From: Wuchereria bancrofti
Taxonomy: Eukaryota > Nematoda > Chromadorea > Rhabditida > Onchocercidae
NCBI GenBank assembly: GCA_005281725.1
Contig: SSBO01000014.1
Span: forward strand, 238,670-285,298
Direction: 5' to 3'
DNA: 46,629 nucleotides
Both the position numbers and the translations under genes were made by a program. This document shows, one piece after another, positions 1 to 14,542 of this stretch. The notes below the pieces were generated by a model, which made no database searches, was not told where the DNA came from, and was given only the letters and a program-made list of their open reading frames with translations. Position 1 is the stretch's first letter, and each line of letters opens with the position of its first letter.

Positions 1-1809
<1,809 letters not shown>

Positions 1810-3196
1810 GCAACAGCAACGACAACGGCAACAGCACCACCACCATCATCATCAACAACAAGAGCAACAGCAACAACAGCAGCAACAACAACAACAGCAA
1901 CAACAACAACGACAAATAGCAGGAAATGCTGCAGTAGTTGTACCATCAATTTTTTCCGCCGAAGAAATGAGCAAAGTTAGAATGTTTTTTTTTTTTTTTT
2001 TTTAATTTTATTTTGTGATTAAATTAAAAGCAGAAAAAAAAAACAAATCAATTTGTGAGACATTATTTAACACTTTCTTTTTTTTTGAAATTAAAATAAA
2101 ATGAACCATAATATTATATCACTCTTTTTAGAAAAAAAGAAATAATTTTTCTTTCGTTTCCTTTTTCTCGACTACAAAATATCAAATATTTTGATTGCAT
2201 CCTCTTTTTTTTTTTCTTGTTTAATGTCTAATTTACTTAGTCATACATTCTTTAGAAGAAGGTATTATAAGTTGGAAATATTTCCTATGATATAATTTTG
2301 TCAACATTTTTTTTTATTTTCATTAGCAAAAATTACAGGTTGCACAAGTATTAGCTGTACAACAGCAACAACGTGCTCTTGCTGCAGCAGCTGCAGCACA
2401 TCATGGTGTAGCTGCACATGCAGTTGTAGGAAATCCATTATTGCAAGCAAGTGCATTGCAAAATTTTGCACAAAATTTGCTAGCTAATGGTGTAAACAAT
2501 CAACAACCAACTGGACAAACATTCTTCTGCATTTTCTGCATGAAGCATTTCAATACGCAAGCATCATTTACTCTACATCTTAGCTTTGTTCATTTTCGCA
2601 ATAATATTGTCAATGTAAGCATGCAAAATTGCTTTCAAGAACATTTCGATAAAGAGGTAATCATTTCTTCTTTTTGTTTACTGTTTACTTTTTTTATTTT
2701 GTTTACTTTTTTATTTTTTCATGTTTTGTTTATTTCTGCTTATTTTCTCTTCATTGATGATATTAGCTTACACTTTCATCCATGAATGTTTATCTTTTGC
2801 TTTCATTTCTACATCCTTTCTGTTCACCATCATAAACGTTGGATTATCCATTTATTGTTTATTGAATTTCCATTAATAATATAATGGTTATTTTTAGAAT
2901 TTAAGAAATAAAAAAATTCTTTACAATGTTTTTTTTTAGATGTTAAAAATAACCGTTATATTGTATACATTATAGAGAAAGAAAAAAATCATAAATATGT
3001 ATGGTACTATCAATTGTTTTACATATTAATTCTTAAAAGTTGCTTAATTTAATTCTTCAATTATTTCTTAAATAGAACAATTATTTAATAATAATAATAA
3101 TAGTAGTAGTAAATTAAAATAGTAATAAATAAAAAAAATAGTAGAGTAAATTTAAAAAAGTAAATTACATAAAAATTTTTATAATTTGAAACTAAA

Positions 3197-3525
3197 ATGG
3201 AAAGTGTTTTTTTTTCTCTATTTAAATGATAAATTATTTTAGGGTAAAATGAATGCTTCTCTAGCATCACTTCCATCCATATTTGGTACAGTTACAAATG
3301 CAAAAGGGATTTCTGAAGATGCTATTACTCATTCGGATACAACAACAAATTCATCATGTTNATGGAAAGTGTTTTTTTTTCTCTATTTAAATGATAAATT
3401 ATTTTAGGGTAAAATGAATGCTTCTCTAGCATCACTTCCATCCATATTTGGTACAGTTACAAATGCAAAAGGGATTTCTGAAGATGCTATTACTCATTCG
3501 GATACAACAACAAATTCATCATGTT
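3197..3525. repeat. Assembly duplication around N at 3361 (3197-3360 and 3362-3525)
   Basis: Positions 3197-3360 recur at 3362-3525 with an offset of 165 and one N at 3361. The duplicate includes the end of intron 2, its TTTTAG acceptor and most of exon 3 (starting at 3243 in copy one, 3408 in copy two). Only the second copy reaches the donor at 3533. A gene model that uses both copies would duplicate about 40 residues or invent an exon. Confidence 0.92.
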
Positions 3526-4473
3526 CCTCAAGGTATGATTCATTTTGAAATTAAAAAAAAAAAAGATTCAAATTATATGAAAAATTTTATGCTGACTACT
3601 AATTCTGATTAAACTTTACAAATTTTAACGAAAAAAAAAATTTTTTTTTTTCGATTATATTTTATTTTAAAAACAAAGAGAACGAAAAAAAAGATAACGT
3701 TACTTTAAATTTTGTTTATTATTTTAGTCCTCAAAAAATATCACCAAATGTTATGCAAGGCAGAATGCAATCACCAGCGCAATTATCCGAAGCAGATCAT
3801 TTATCAGATGATTTAGAATCATCAGATATTTCCATTCAAAAAGGTTGTGAGCAATGTGAAACCCATCGACAACGGGTTGCTGAATTAGAACAAACATTGG
3901 AAGCAAAACGAATTGAATTAAAAAATACCCGTGAATTAATGCGCCGTATTGGTGTAATTGCTGGTTCGTTACTTGAATCATGCACTGATTTTGATAAACA
4001 ATGGGTAACACATAGCCGTAAAGTTTACTCACAAATACAATCAGTAATATGTAATATGGAGTAAACATTTTTTTTTTTTTTTTTTAGCTAACTCTTGTTT
4101 TCTTCCATTTTCTCTTTTAATTTTATATAACTTTTAATGTTACTTATCAATTTTTAATTAATACAAATTTACATTTAACGTTTTCTTTTTTTTTAGAAAA
4201 AAACAACATTATGTTATAACGATGCGATATATTTATTAATGGATTACATTTATGATTTAAGTATTTTTTTTTTCTACTTGCATTTTTTTTTTTTTTTGAT
4301 TAAAAAGAGAAAAAGGAAGGAAAAAAAATGAATGATTGTGATAATACTTATTAAAGAAAGTGTTGAAGTATATCAATTATCGATCTTTTTTCTTTTTTTT
4401 TTTTTTCTATATACATACATATACATATATATATATACATAATTACATTATATTTAATGATATAATATGCTGT

Positions 4474-4511
4474 AAAATGAAATGAAATGAAATGAAATGA
4501 AATGAAATGAA
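4474..4511. repeat. (AAATG)n pentanucleotide microsatellite
   Basis: About seven consecutive AAATG units, about 410 bp downstream of the zinc-finger gene stop codon, probably in or beyond its 3' UTR. Confidence 0.85.
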
Positions 4512-4762
4512 TCCATTATGATATGATCAATTTATAAATAATCATTGTTGAGGTCATACAAATTTTATCATAGGTCAAGATGGCTTTCTTTTTTTTTCAC
4601 ATTCAGTTTATCATAAGTAGTATAAAATGAATCATAAGTGAAATAATATCATACAATGTCAACAAAATATCAAATGTATAGGTAATATGATATAAATATA
4701 TTAATTTGCATGTGAGAATATATCTATAATTTTTTAGTGTAATCATTTTCAAATATTATCAG

Positions 4763-4808
4763 ACAAGCTCTGATAAAAATGCTTGCTACAGTGATAACTC
4801 ATGTATAG
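4763..4808 (+). other. Possible orphan exon, cysteine-containing
   Basis: Bounded by ATTATCAG before 4763 and a GTTTAT donor at 4809. The 46 bases are open in the frame ACA-AGC-TCT, giving TSSDKNACYSDNSCI plus one base. Two cysteines and mixed polar residues are unusual for this AT-rich background. No neighbouring exon of matching phase was identified, so this could be chance. Confidence 0.15.
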
Positions 4809-7008
4809 GTTTATCTTTTAAATTCATTCATTAATTATGATTTGTAATTAAATTAAAAAAAAAAAAGTTATCTTCAAAAAAAAAAGCGTTTAAATGATAA
4901 AAAAGGAATTTTCTGACTTTTATTATCAAAGAAATTAAAAATATGAAATTATACCTTATTGATGCCAATTAATTTTTGTTCCATTAGTTAAAAAAAAAGA
5001 AATGAGAGAAAATTTTTTAAGCTTTATTATATCAGTTATATTAATTTGATGATACCTTTTTTTTCTTTCATTAATTGCCCATATCAGAAATATCATTTTT
5101 GAATTTTGTTTAATTTAAATATAAATCATAATTTGTAAGTGAATTTAACATAGAAACACTTACTACAAATGAGTTTTGATTGTAGTATATAGGTGACAAG
5201 AAAAAAAAAAATGATTGGCCAAAATAATACCCAATAAATTTGGAATTTTGTAAAATTATATAAATATTAGAGTTTTATCTGTTAACATTTAAAAATGATT
5301 GCATTAAAATAATTCGGTATATTCTTGCACATACACAAATTGTTTTTACTATTATATCATGAATTCATTCTGATTATAATTTTATTACTTTTAATAAGTT
5401 GAAATAATATAGGTTAATTTGAAAAAGTTTACCTTTCATATTATTTTCATCATATCAATAAAAATATGTATAACATCAGCAATGATCATTATAAATTGAT
5501 CATAATTTAATGATTCATTTACTCTTATTTTATTCAGCATATCATATCACTACAATCATCGTGTACATTAGGTTTCTTAATCAATTAGTAGTAAATTGTG
5601 CACGTTTTATTGTATGATTAAATTTCAAACATTCATGAAAATTCCAAAAATTTCACCAATTAATTTCCTTTATTCAACTTTTTTTTCTTTCTTCAATCAA
5701 TAAAAATTTGAAACTAAAATGGGTTTTATTTATGAAAAAAAAAAAAAAAACAGTATACTGTTTGGATAACAAAAAAAAAAAAAAATATTTTTTATCATTC
5801 TTTTCCTGTTATTTTTTCCTCTTCTTCCTCCTCTTATTTCTCCTGTTTAAAATTTCAATTCTTTCAATTTCAAAAATTCGTTTTTCGTTTTCTTCGTTTT
5901 TTTTTTTTTTTACATATATATTACATTGTATTTTTTTATGAATTCAAAAATCTTATCATTTACTTTTTATCAGTTTATCTCTTCTCCTTCCTTTTTCTCT
6001 CCTCATTTCTTTCTCTTTTCTTCTATAATTGATAATATTATTCTATGAAATTTATCAATAATATAATTTTTAGAACAAAATTTCAAATTCATTAAACTAT
6101 ATAAACGTGCCTTAATGTAACCTCTCTTTATTGTTCAAATGTGCCTTTTGTGTAGAGTACCTTTTCATTTTCTCTTAATTTTGTTTCTAATAATTCATTC
6201 AAACATTCTTTTCTCTTCCTTTCTTTCCCACTGTCTCTTTCTCTTTCTCTGCCTCTCCCACTCTTTGAAATATTGATACTGTTTTAAAATATTAATACTG
6301 TTTTTAATCCGTTAGTTTCAAATCAATAGGTGAAGAAAAGAAAAAAAAAAGAAAGAAAGAAAGAAAGAAATCGAAATTCCAAATTCTAAAGAAAGAATTT
6401 TACACGAAATCATTCATTTTTTTTTTCTCATATAAATTAAGCAAAAGCCAAATATTTTTTCTTGACTTTAATTTTTATTATTAAAATAAATTATCAAAAT
6501 AATTTGTGTGTCGGTTGAATCCTTTTATCAAATAAAAATAGCTTTTGAGTTTTTTTATATATTTTTTTTTTTTGTTGTTCTTATGTATTGAAACTTTTTT
6601 TTTTTGCTTCCATTCTTAATTTTTCTGGATCACACTCTCTTTACCGAATACATCTCTTTTTTTTTTTTTTGTATCGTTTAGTTGCGATATATTCCTAAAT
6701 TCCACTTCAGTAAATCATTATCATTCCCACATGATCATTATCATTATCTTGTTATCATTTGTTTGATTATCGTGTTATCAGATACTGATATTAGCTGATG
6801 CTAAATGAATAGAGTACAATTTTCTGACTTTAAAGAAAATTTCATTTCTCTAAAATCAATTGTCACAACTGTAAATTAGAATTTGTTTCTTGAAAATTTG
6901 AAAAATTGTTTTGATTTATTTCTTTTTTCTTGGAACGAAGATACATAACCGTTATTTATTGATTGGTTCTTCATTTTTATTATTATTATTATTATTTTTC
7001 TTTTTCAG

Positions 7009-7234
7009 CTAATTTGTGTCATCTAGGGCAAATAGCCCGGGGAACAAAAAAAAAAAAAAAATAAATGTTGTTTTCTGTTTGAATTTTCTTTTTTCTTTTT
7101 TTTCTCTTTTTTTTTTTTTGCATAATGTTGAAACATTTCCGGTAGCATTAAAAAAAGAAAATTATTATGATTCATTAAGAATTGCTGATGTCACATTCTC
7201 ATATGTTACCATTATAAATCGAACAAAATCATAA
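7009..7234 (+). other. Possible orphan exon(s) after a strong acceptor
   Basis: A textbook nematode acceptor (T-rich tract then TTTTTCAG) ends at 7008. In one frame the following bases read ANLCHLGQIARGT before an A16 run. After a T-rich stretch, another frame gives a coding-like end, KENYYDSLRIADVTFSYVTI and onward, stopping at 7232-7234. The two coding-like pieces are in different frames and separated by homopolymers, so a splice or a homopolymer length error would be needed to join them. The block is copied at 8707-8932. Confidence 0.18.
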
Positions 7235-7328
7235 ACTATTCCCTAATTAACCTGTACTAATTATCACATGATAAATAACTAGTATACAATTGGTTTTAGT
7301 TTTTGACATGATTACAGTAATAGTAACA

Positions 7329-7397
7329 GACAACAACAACAATAACAACAATAACAACAATAACAACAACAATGACAATAACAACAGGAACAACAAA
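7329..7397. repeat. AAC/AAT-type trinucleotide repeat
   Basis: An imperfect run of CAACAA and CAATAA units, present again at 9027-9095 in the second assembly copy. It is non-coding as far as I can see. Confidence 0.85.
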
Positions 7398-7951
7398 AAA
7401 TAGCTTAAATGATTATTTTCCAAAAAAAAAAAAAAAAGTTACATGAAATATTTAGTGAATCTTTTCAACTCACATTTTTTCCTTTCCTTTCTTTTTTTTT
7501 TTCAGTTCATAAAAACTTTTAACTGAGAAATATTTTAACTCTCCAAAAAAAGAAAGGAGAGAAAAAGAAAAAGAAAGAGAGAGGGAGAGAAAAAAAATGC
7601 AAAAAAAATTCACGAAGTGCACGAAAATTACATTTGAAAAAACACAATAGTAAAACATTTATTTGAATGTGGAAGTTAAAGAAAGAAAGAAAATGGTAAA
7701 AAAAAAAGGAAACTTTTGATATAATGATTAATTAATGGTTAGCTTAAAATGTTAATTAGACTATTTTCAAATTACAATCATTTATCACCTTTTTTTTTGT
7801 TTTCTTTTTATTTAAAGCTTAACACAAGTGATAATTGATTAGTAATTATTGCTGAAAAGATAAGTGAAATGCATGCAACACAAGAAGAAATTTGAATAAT
7901 TTTGGGGAAAAAAAAAACGAAAAGCTTTGCAAATTTATTCCTTCAAGTTAC

Positions 7952-7982
<31 letters not shown>

Positions 7983-9649
7983 TAAATAAAGTATGTTAAA
8001 TCCATAGAAAAAATATTAAGGAAATTTCTGAAAACAATAATTAATTTTCATAGTTACAGTGGTATTTCACTTTCAAAAATTTCATCATTTCAGATTTAAT
8101 TACTGGACAAATGCATTTGTGTAAATTTTTCATTCATTTCATTTTTTTTTTTCAATAATTTTCAATTTTAATAATTTTGCACAAATTTATTCAAATAATA
8201 ATATATCATGCTAAGAATATTTTTCAAAATTTTTAAAATTAACAATTACTTGGAATGCATAAAATTTAAATATGCTATTGTTTTACAAAAAAAAAAAATA
8301 ACTTTTTAAAATAGAAATTTTGAAACAAATTATTAAATTATAGCATTTGATTGTGAAAATAAACTGTAAATTAAATTTGAAATTGATAATAAAGAAATGA
8401 AAGAAGCTTTATATGTNATCATTCCCACATGATCATTATCATTATCTTGTTATCATTTGTTTGATTATCGTGTTATCAGATACTGATATTAGCTGATGCT
8501 AAATGAATAGAGTACAATTTTCTGACTTTAAAGAAAATTTCATTTCTCTAAAATCAATTGTCACAACTGTAAATTAGAATTTGTTTCTTGAAAATTTGAA
8601 AAATTGTTTTGATTTATTTCTTTTTTCTTGGAACGAAGATACATAACCGTTATTTATTGATTGGTTCTTCATTTTTATTATTATTATTATTATTTTTCTT
8701 TTTCAGCTAATTTGTGTCATCTAGGGCAAATAGCCCGGGGAACAAAAAAAAAAAAAAAATAAATGTTGTTTTCTGTTTGAATTTTCTTTTTTCTTTTTTT
8801 TCTCTTTTTTTTTTTTTGCATAATGTTGAAACATTTCCGGTAGCATTAAAAAAAGAAAATTATTATGATTCATTAAGAATTGCTGATGTCACATTCTCAT
8901 ATGTTACCATTATAAATCGAACAAAATCATAAACTATTCCCTAATTAACCTGTACTAATTATCACATGATAAATAACTAGTATACAATTGGTTTTAGTTT
9001 TTGACATGATTACAGTAATAGTAACAGACAACAACAACAATAACAACAATAACAACAATAACAACAACAATGACAATAACAACAGGAACAACAAAAAATA
9101 GCTTAAATGATTATTTTCCAAAAAAAAAAAAAAAAGTTACATGAAATATTTAGTGAATCTTTTCAACTCACATTTTTTCCTTTCCTTTCTTTTTTTTTTT
9201 CAGTTCATAAAAACTTTTAACTGAGAAATATTTTAACTCTCCAAAAAAAGAAAGGAGAGAAAAAGAAAAAGAAAGAGAGAGGGAGAGAAAAAAAATGCAA
9301 AAAAAATTCACGAAGTGCACGAAAATTACATTTGAAAAAACACAATAGTAAAACATTTATTTGAATGTGGAAGTTAAAGAAAGAAAGAAAATGGTAAAAA
9401 AAAAAGGAAACTTTTGATATAATGATTAATTAATGGTTAGCTTAAAATGTTAATTAGACTATTTTCAAATTACAATCATTTATCACCTTTTTTTTTGTTT
9501 TCTTTTTATTTAAAGCTTAACACAAGTGATAATTGATTAGTAATTATTGCTGAAAAGATAAGTGAAATGCATGCAACACAAGAAGAAATTTGAATAATTT
9601 TGGGGAAAAAAAAAACGAAAAGCTTTGCAAATTTATTCCTTCAAGTTAC

Positions 9650-9680
<31 letters not shown>

Positions 9681-12600
9681 TAAATAAAGTATGTTAAATC
9701 CATAGAAAAAATATTAAGGAAATTTCTGAAAACAATAATTAATTTTCATAGTTACAGTGGTATTTCACTTTCAAAAATTTCATCATTTCAGATTTAATTA
9801 CTGGACAAATGCATTTGTGTAAATTTTTCATTCATTTCATTTTTTTTTTTCAATAATTTTCAATTTTAATAATTTTGCACAAATTTATTCAAATAATAAT
9901 ATATCATGCTAAGAATATTTTTCAAAATTTTTAAAATTAACAATTACTTGGAATGCATAAAATTTAAATATGCTATTGTTTTACAAAAAAAAAAAATAAC
10001 TTTTTAAAATAGAAATTTTGAAACAAATTATTAAATTATAGCATTTGATTGTGAAAATAAACTGTAAATTAAATTTGAAATTGATAATAAAGAAATGAAA
10101 GAAGCTTTATATGTTAATGGGAATAAAAAAAAGGAAAAATATTTGAAAGCGTATTTTTATTTCCTGTGAAATGGATTAAAAATGATAGGTGATAAGAAAT
10201 TGGTGATAAAAATGAAGCATATGGTAGAGGAAAAAAAAAAATAAAAGGAAGAAAAAGTTCAAGAAGCACATTAGGAAGCGGTAGTGACTGGTACAAACTA
10301 AATTTAACTTTTTATCAACTTTTGCCCACTTCTAGTAATTCCATTTTCCCATTTTCATTTTTTAATTTTCAACAAATTTATTTTTTTGCTACTTAATTTT
10401 CTTCTTTTTTTTTTGTATTTTTTTTAAAGAAAAAAACCAGGTTTCTTTTTTTTTATAATCATTTTTTCATAGGTTAATATTTATTAAGTAGTTTTTATCT
10501 TACTTTTTCTTTTTTACATGATGAAAAATTAAATAATATTTTTATAAAATATTTCAAATAGTTAAAAAGTGATAAAGATGAGGAAGTTATAACTAAATTT
10601 GATAAAATATGGGAATGTGAAATAAATCTAAATGATTGATGAAAGTAAATTTTGCATAAGTAAAATTATATTTTTATTCATTTATTATATGTTTTTATTT
10701 ATTTATTATTTCGTTTTTAAGTTATTTGCAAATATTTCGATAATAATAAATTGTATTCACGTAAATATTTCTTTTTTCTCTCACTATATTATATTCTTTG
10801 TAACATTAGCACTTCTTTTCTTCAAAAAAGTATTTTTGTAAAAAACGAAAAAAAAAAGAAACAAAAAAAAAAAAGGAGGAAAGCAAGCAAAAGTAAAAAG
10901 GAAAAACTAATTCGAAATAACAACTGATAAAGTATTTTCTAAAAATAAGATGTCAAAAAATAAAGAATAAAAGTAATTTCCTCTATCTTATCAACTATTT
11001 TATTTCTAGATTAATTTTTTAAAATAAACTAATCTAAAAATAACAAAATTGATAAGGAAGATAAAAATTAACTTAGGTATTATTATTATTGTTTAAATGA
11101 AAGAATTAAATAAATATGTGATATGGCATATACCATACTGCATATTCATTCATTTGATTGTTTTATTTCCTTTTGTTTGTTTATTGATTAACTTGTTTAT
11201 TTGTATATTTATAATGTTTGACGCATGAATTTTAAATAATGATCAAATAAATTAAAAGATATTACCGCCGTTGACATATCCGCTTAACATTTACTGTTTG
11301 CCAATACGACAATATTGTTCGACTTAGTATCTTTTTCTTGTTAAAAATTATTTTAAGTGTCATTCTTTCCTAAACATATTTCTTAAAAAAAAAAAATAAA
11401 ATAATAAAGAGTTTCAAAATTATTTTCATTTTTTTTTTAGATTTACATTGTTTATTTTTTGATTATTATATTTGCGAATTAGTTTTTCTTCTCTTCCATT
11501 TATTGTTATTATCAAAAAAAAAAAAAAAAAAAGAGTTACCGCTTCTTCACTACTTTTTCCATTTTTTTTTTTTTGCTTTTTAGAATACCGCAAAAGCAAT
11601 TATTCAAAATAATCCATAAAGTTAGAAATTGACCTCACGTTGACCTTAAACAAAAACAATAATAATTAATATTAGAATGAAAATAAGTGAGTGAAAAGAA
11701 ATGCAAAGTAATTTTATTTAAATTTTTTATTTTTGTTACAAAAAAATGCTGTTAAAAAATTTTTTCATTTGTATCTTTTTTTTTTGCAAATTTAACTTTT
11801 CTTTTAAACTTTTTTTTTTATTGCAGACAAAAGAAAAAGGAGGAAAAGTACAAAATGAATCGTACGAAATGTCTGGATTGAGTGAATGAAAAAAAAAAAA
11901 ATGGAAACGATATTTTGGAAATAAGAAAGAGAGAGAGAGAAAGAAAAAAGAAATTGAAAAAAAATAAACGATAAAAGCAAAATGTGCTGATTTATGTATT
12001 TAAAAAATTATTTTTATAAAATAAAATATTTTCATTTGTAATTTTTCTTTTTTTTCTCCTCTCTCTCTCTCTAAATATGATATAATTCATTATAAATATG
12101 ATAATTTATTAAAATATGTACAATTTATTAGTTTCAAAAAATTTAAATTTAAACAATTTGCCAATCCGGAAAACTTCAATCTAATACAATTTTTATGTCA
12201 AATTCGAAAAACTTGAATAGGCAAAATTTGTTAATGAAGAAAACCTAAACTTTTAAGAAGATAAATTCTCATACATTAACAATATGTTAACATTAACGAT
12301 AATTGATTGATAAAATTTCTTTAATGGTATTAATTGTAATATATAAAAAATGATAATTTCTATCATTCAGAATGATAATGATAATAATTTTCATCGTTTG
12401 TTACCATTTCAGGTATCTTTTATGTAAAAAAAGAATTTACAATTTCATATGTAAAAAATAGAAAAAAAAAGTTTATAATATATTATAATTTAAAAAAAAA
12501 AGTGAGAACGATATGTCTTAATCTAATAAATATGAGTAATTAATTAACAATAACGAGTTTTCATATAATAAGTATAAGTAGTTAATTAACAAATAATTGA

Positions 12601-14504
12601 TTATCTATTGCTAAATATTTGTTGCATTAGAAAATTAATTATGCTTGCAATATAATTTACATAAAACTAAAAAAAAAAATCAAATTTCATTGAAAAAATT
12701 TTACCCAAAATCTCATTTATCCTTTTATACGATTGCTACTAAATTATCACGAATAATTGAGAAATGAATATAATTTTTTACAAATTCAGTTGATTGTGAA
12801 TTTCGTGAAATTTTGTGCAACAACAAAAAAATTTCAAAATAATAAACATACAAAAAAGAAATTAAAATTTCATATGAACATACTATAATAAAAGAGAAAA
12901 TAAAGACAATACTGTTTTAGTATAATAAATATGGTAATTAATTAAACAAATAATTAAATTATACTTGTAGTAACAAAAAAAGTTTTTTTTTTATAGATTT
13001 GCTAATATTCCAATAGGAAATAAGTTAGAAATAAACATTTTTCTTTTTCTATTATTAATAAAAATCGAATTTTTTCTTTTCACAAGTAAATTTTTTTTCT
13101 AAACATTTTCTATTCTCGTAAAATTATTCTTAAAATTTTCTTAATTTTCTATTTTTCATAAAAACATTCTTAAAAATTGTTCTTGAACTAAAGAAAAAAT
13201 TCAAAATAATAAACAAAACAAATAATGTTAATAATACTTTCTTTATTTTTCTATTTTTTGATCCTTTTTTTCAAACTTTTTGTTTCATTTGTTCGAATTA
13301 TTCATTGTTACAAAATTGAATCAGATGAAAATTTTTGATGATTTTTTTTTAAATATTTGGCTAAAAATTTTTTTTCTAAAAATCACATTTCATTTCGTCC
13401 TTATTTTATTTTATTCTCGTCTATTTTGTATTCTATTTTCTAATCAAATTTCAATTTTTAACTAAGAAATACTCGTTCAAATTTTTATTCTCAAGATAAA
13501 TTTCAGAAAAAATGGAGAAAAAAAAGAAAGAAAGAAGAAGGAAAAAAAAACAAAGAAAAAGAGTTTGGTGGATTAAATGATGTAAAAAATCAAAATGCAA
13601 ATGGTATTTTAAAATATTATATTTTAAATTTATACATGAATAAATAATTGAAAGTTGAAAATTTCGTCAATTGAAAATTTTTCATTCATTTTATTTGATT
13701 ATCAAAATCAACAATTTTGACAAGTTGCTTTCATTCAAATCAATAAATGTTAAATTTTTCACTGACTAACTAACAATTTCTCTCTTACTATATACATCTT
13801 TTCTCATAATTTAATGATAATAAAGAAAAAAAACTAAAAAAAAAAAAAATTTATTTTGTCGATAAAATTTTGAAAAGAATTATTTCAAGAAGTGAAAGAA
13901 AAAACAATGCAATAATACTAATAACAAATGTGAAAATATTTTATGAATTTGCGAAATTATATTAAATTATTAAAACAAAAATAATCAAACCATTCTTTAT
14001 TACAAATTTTGGTTTAATATATTTCTTAGATATTTTTCTGCTTCTGTTTTTTTTTTTAAAATGTAAGAAATTTTTTTCTTCAATTTATTTATTTATTTGT
14101 TAATTTGTTTGTTTAATTTCTTTTTCGCAATAAATGCAATTTTTAATTTATTGAAATATTAATACCATAATAAACAAATGTAATGTTACTCTGTAAATAT
14201 AGAAATGATAACAGTTTGTATTCTGCTACAAACAAACTTAACTTTCATTTAGTTATTTCGGCACTGATAAATGATAATGAAAGTGGTTTTAAATGATAAA
14301 TGGTATGCAATTATGAACAATATTAATTGACAAATTAATTATTGAAAAATGATAAACTGTAAATTTGTACAAATAGAAGTTTTTATTATTATTATTTTTA
14401 TATTTAGATTTATTCGTCTGATTTGTTTAAATTCAATTATTTATATCATATAATAATTTTAATCTCATAGTGTATGTAAAGCATTCAGTGGAAAAGAATT
14501 GAAA

Positions 14505-14542
14505 TGCATTTTGCATGCATGCAAATGCGAATGCAAAATGCA
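14505..14542. repeat. Inverted repeat with a 12-bp perfect stem
   Basis: TGCATTTTGCAT at 14505-14516 is the reverse complement of ATGCAAAATGCA at 14531-14542, with a 14-base spacer that itself contains GCATGC. TTGCATGCATGCAA at 14511-14524 is a second, overlapping 14-bp palindrome. The stem is too short for a typical miRNA precursor. A homeodomain/POU-type ATGCAAAT-like site or a cruciform is possible, but that is inference. Confidence 0.6.

Larger units (their letters stand above)
6720..10114. repeat. Assembly duplication around N at 8417 (6720-8416 and 8418-10114)
   Basis: A 1697-bp block recurs with a constant offset of 1698 and a single N between copies. I see no substitutions, and homopolymer lengths agree at the points compared. 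An exact tandem duplication is biologically possible, but the N and the equal ends point to an unmerged contig overlap. Every feature between 6720 and 8416 therefore appears twice. Confidence 0.88.

Noticed and set aside
3085..3276. Minus-strand frame rich in Phe and Tyr
   Set aside because: It lies over the intron and the start of exon 3 of the + strand gene and has low-complexity composition.
3751..4068. Minus-strand 105-codon frame
   Set aside because: Antisense of the last zinc-finger gene exon; hydrophobic composition is the mirror of Gln/Asp/Glu codons.
7470..7658. Minus-strand Phe/Ser frame, repeated at 9168-9356
   Set aside because: Purine/pyrimidine-rich low complexity; the repetition is due to the assembly duplication.
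10201..10296. Plus-strand frame with GRGKKKIKGRKSSRSTLGSG
   Set aside because: It looks protein-like, but there is no acceptor or start codon in frame and A runs explain the lysines. Left as background.
11262..11335. tRNA-like segment with GTTCGAC
   Set aside because: Four acceptor-stem pairs and a T-loop-like hexamer are present, but no T-stem, D-arm or anticodon stem can be formed.
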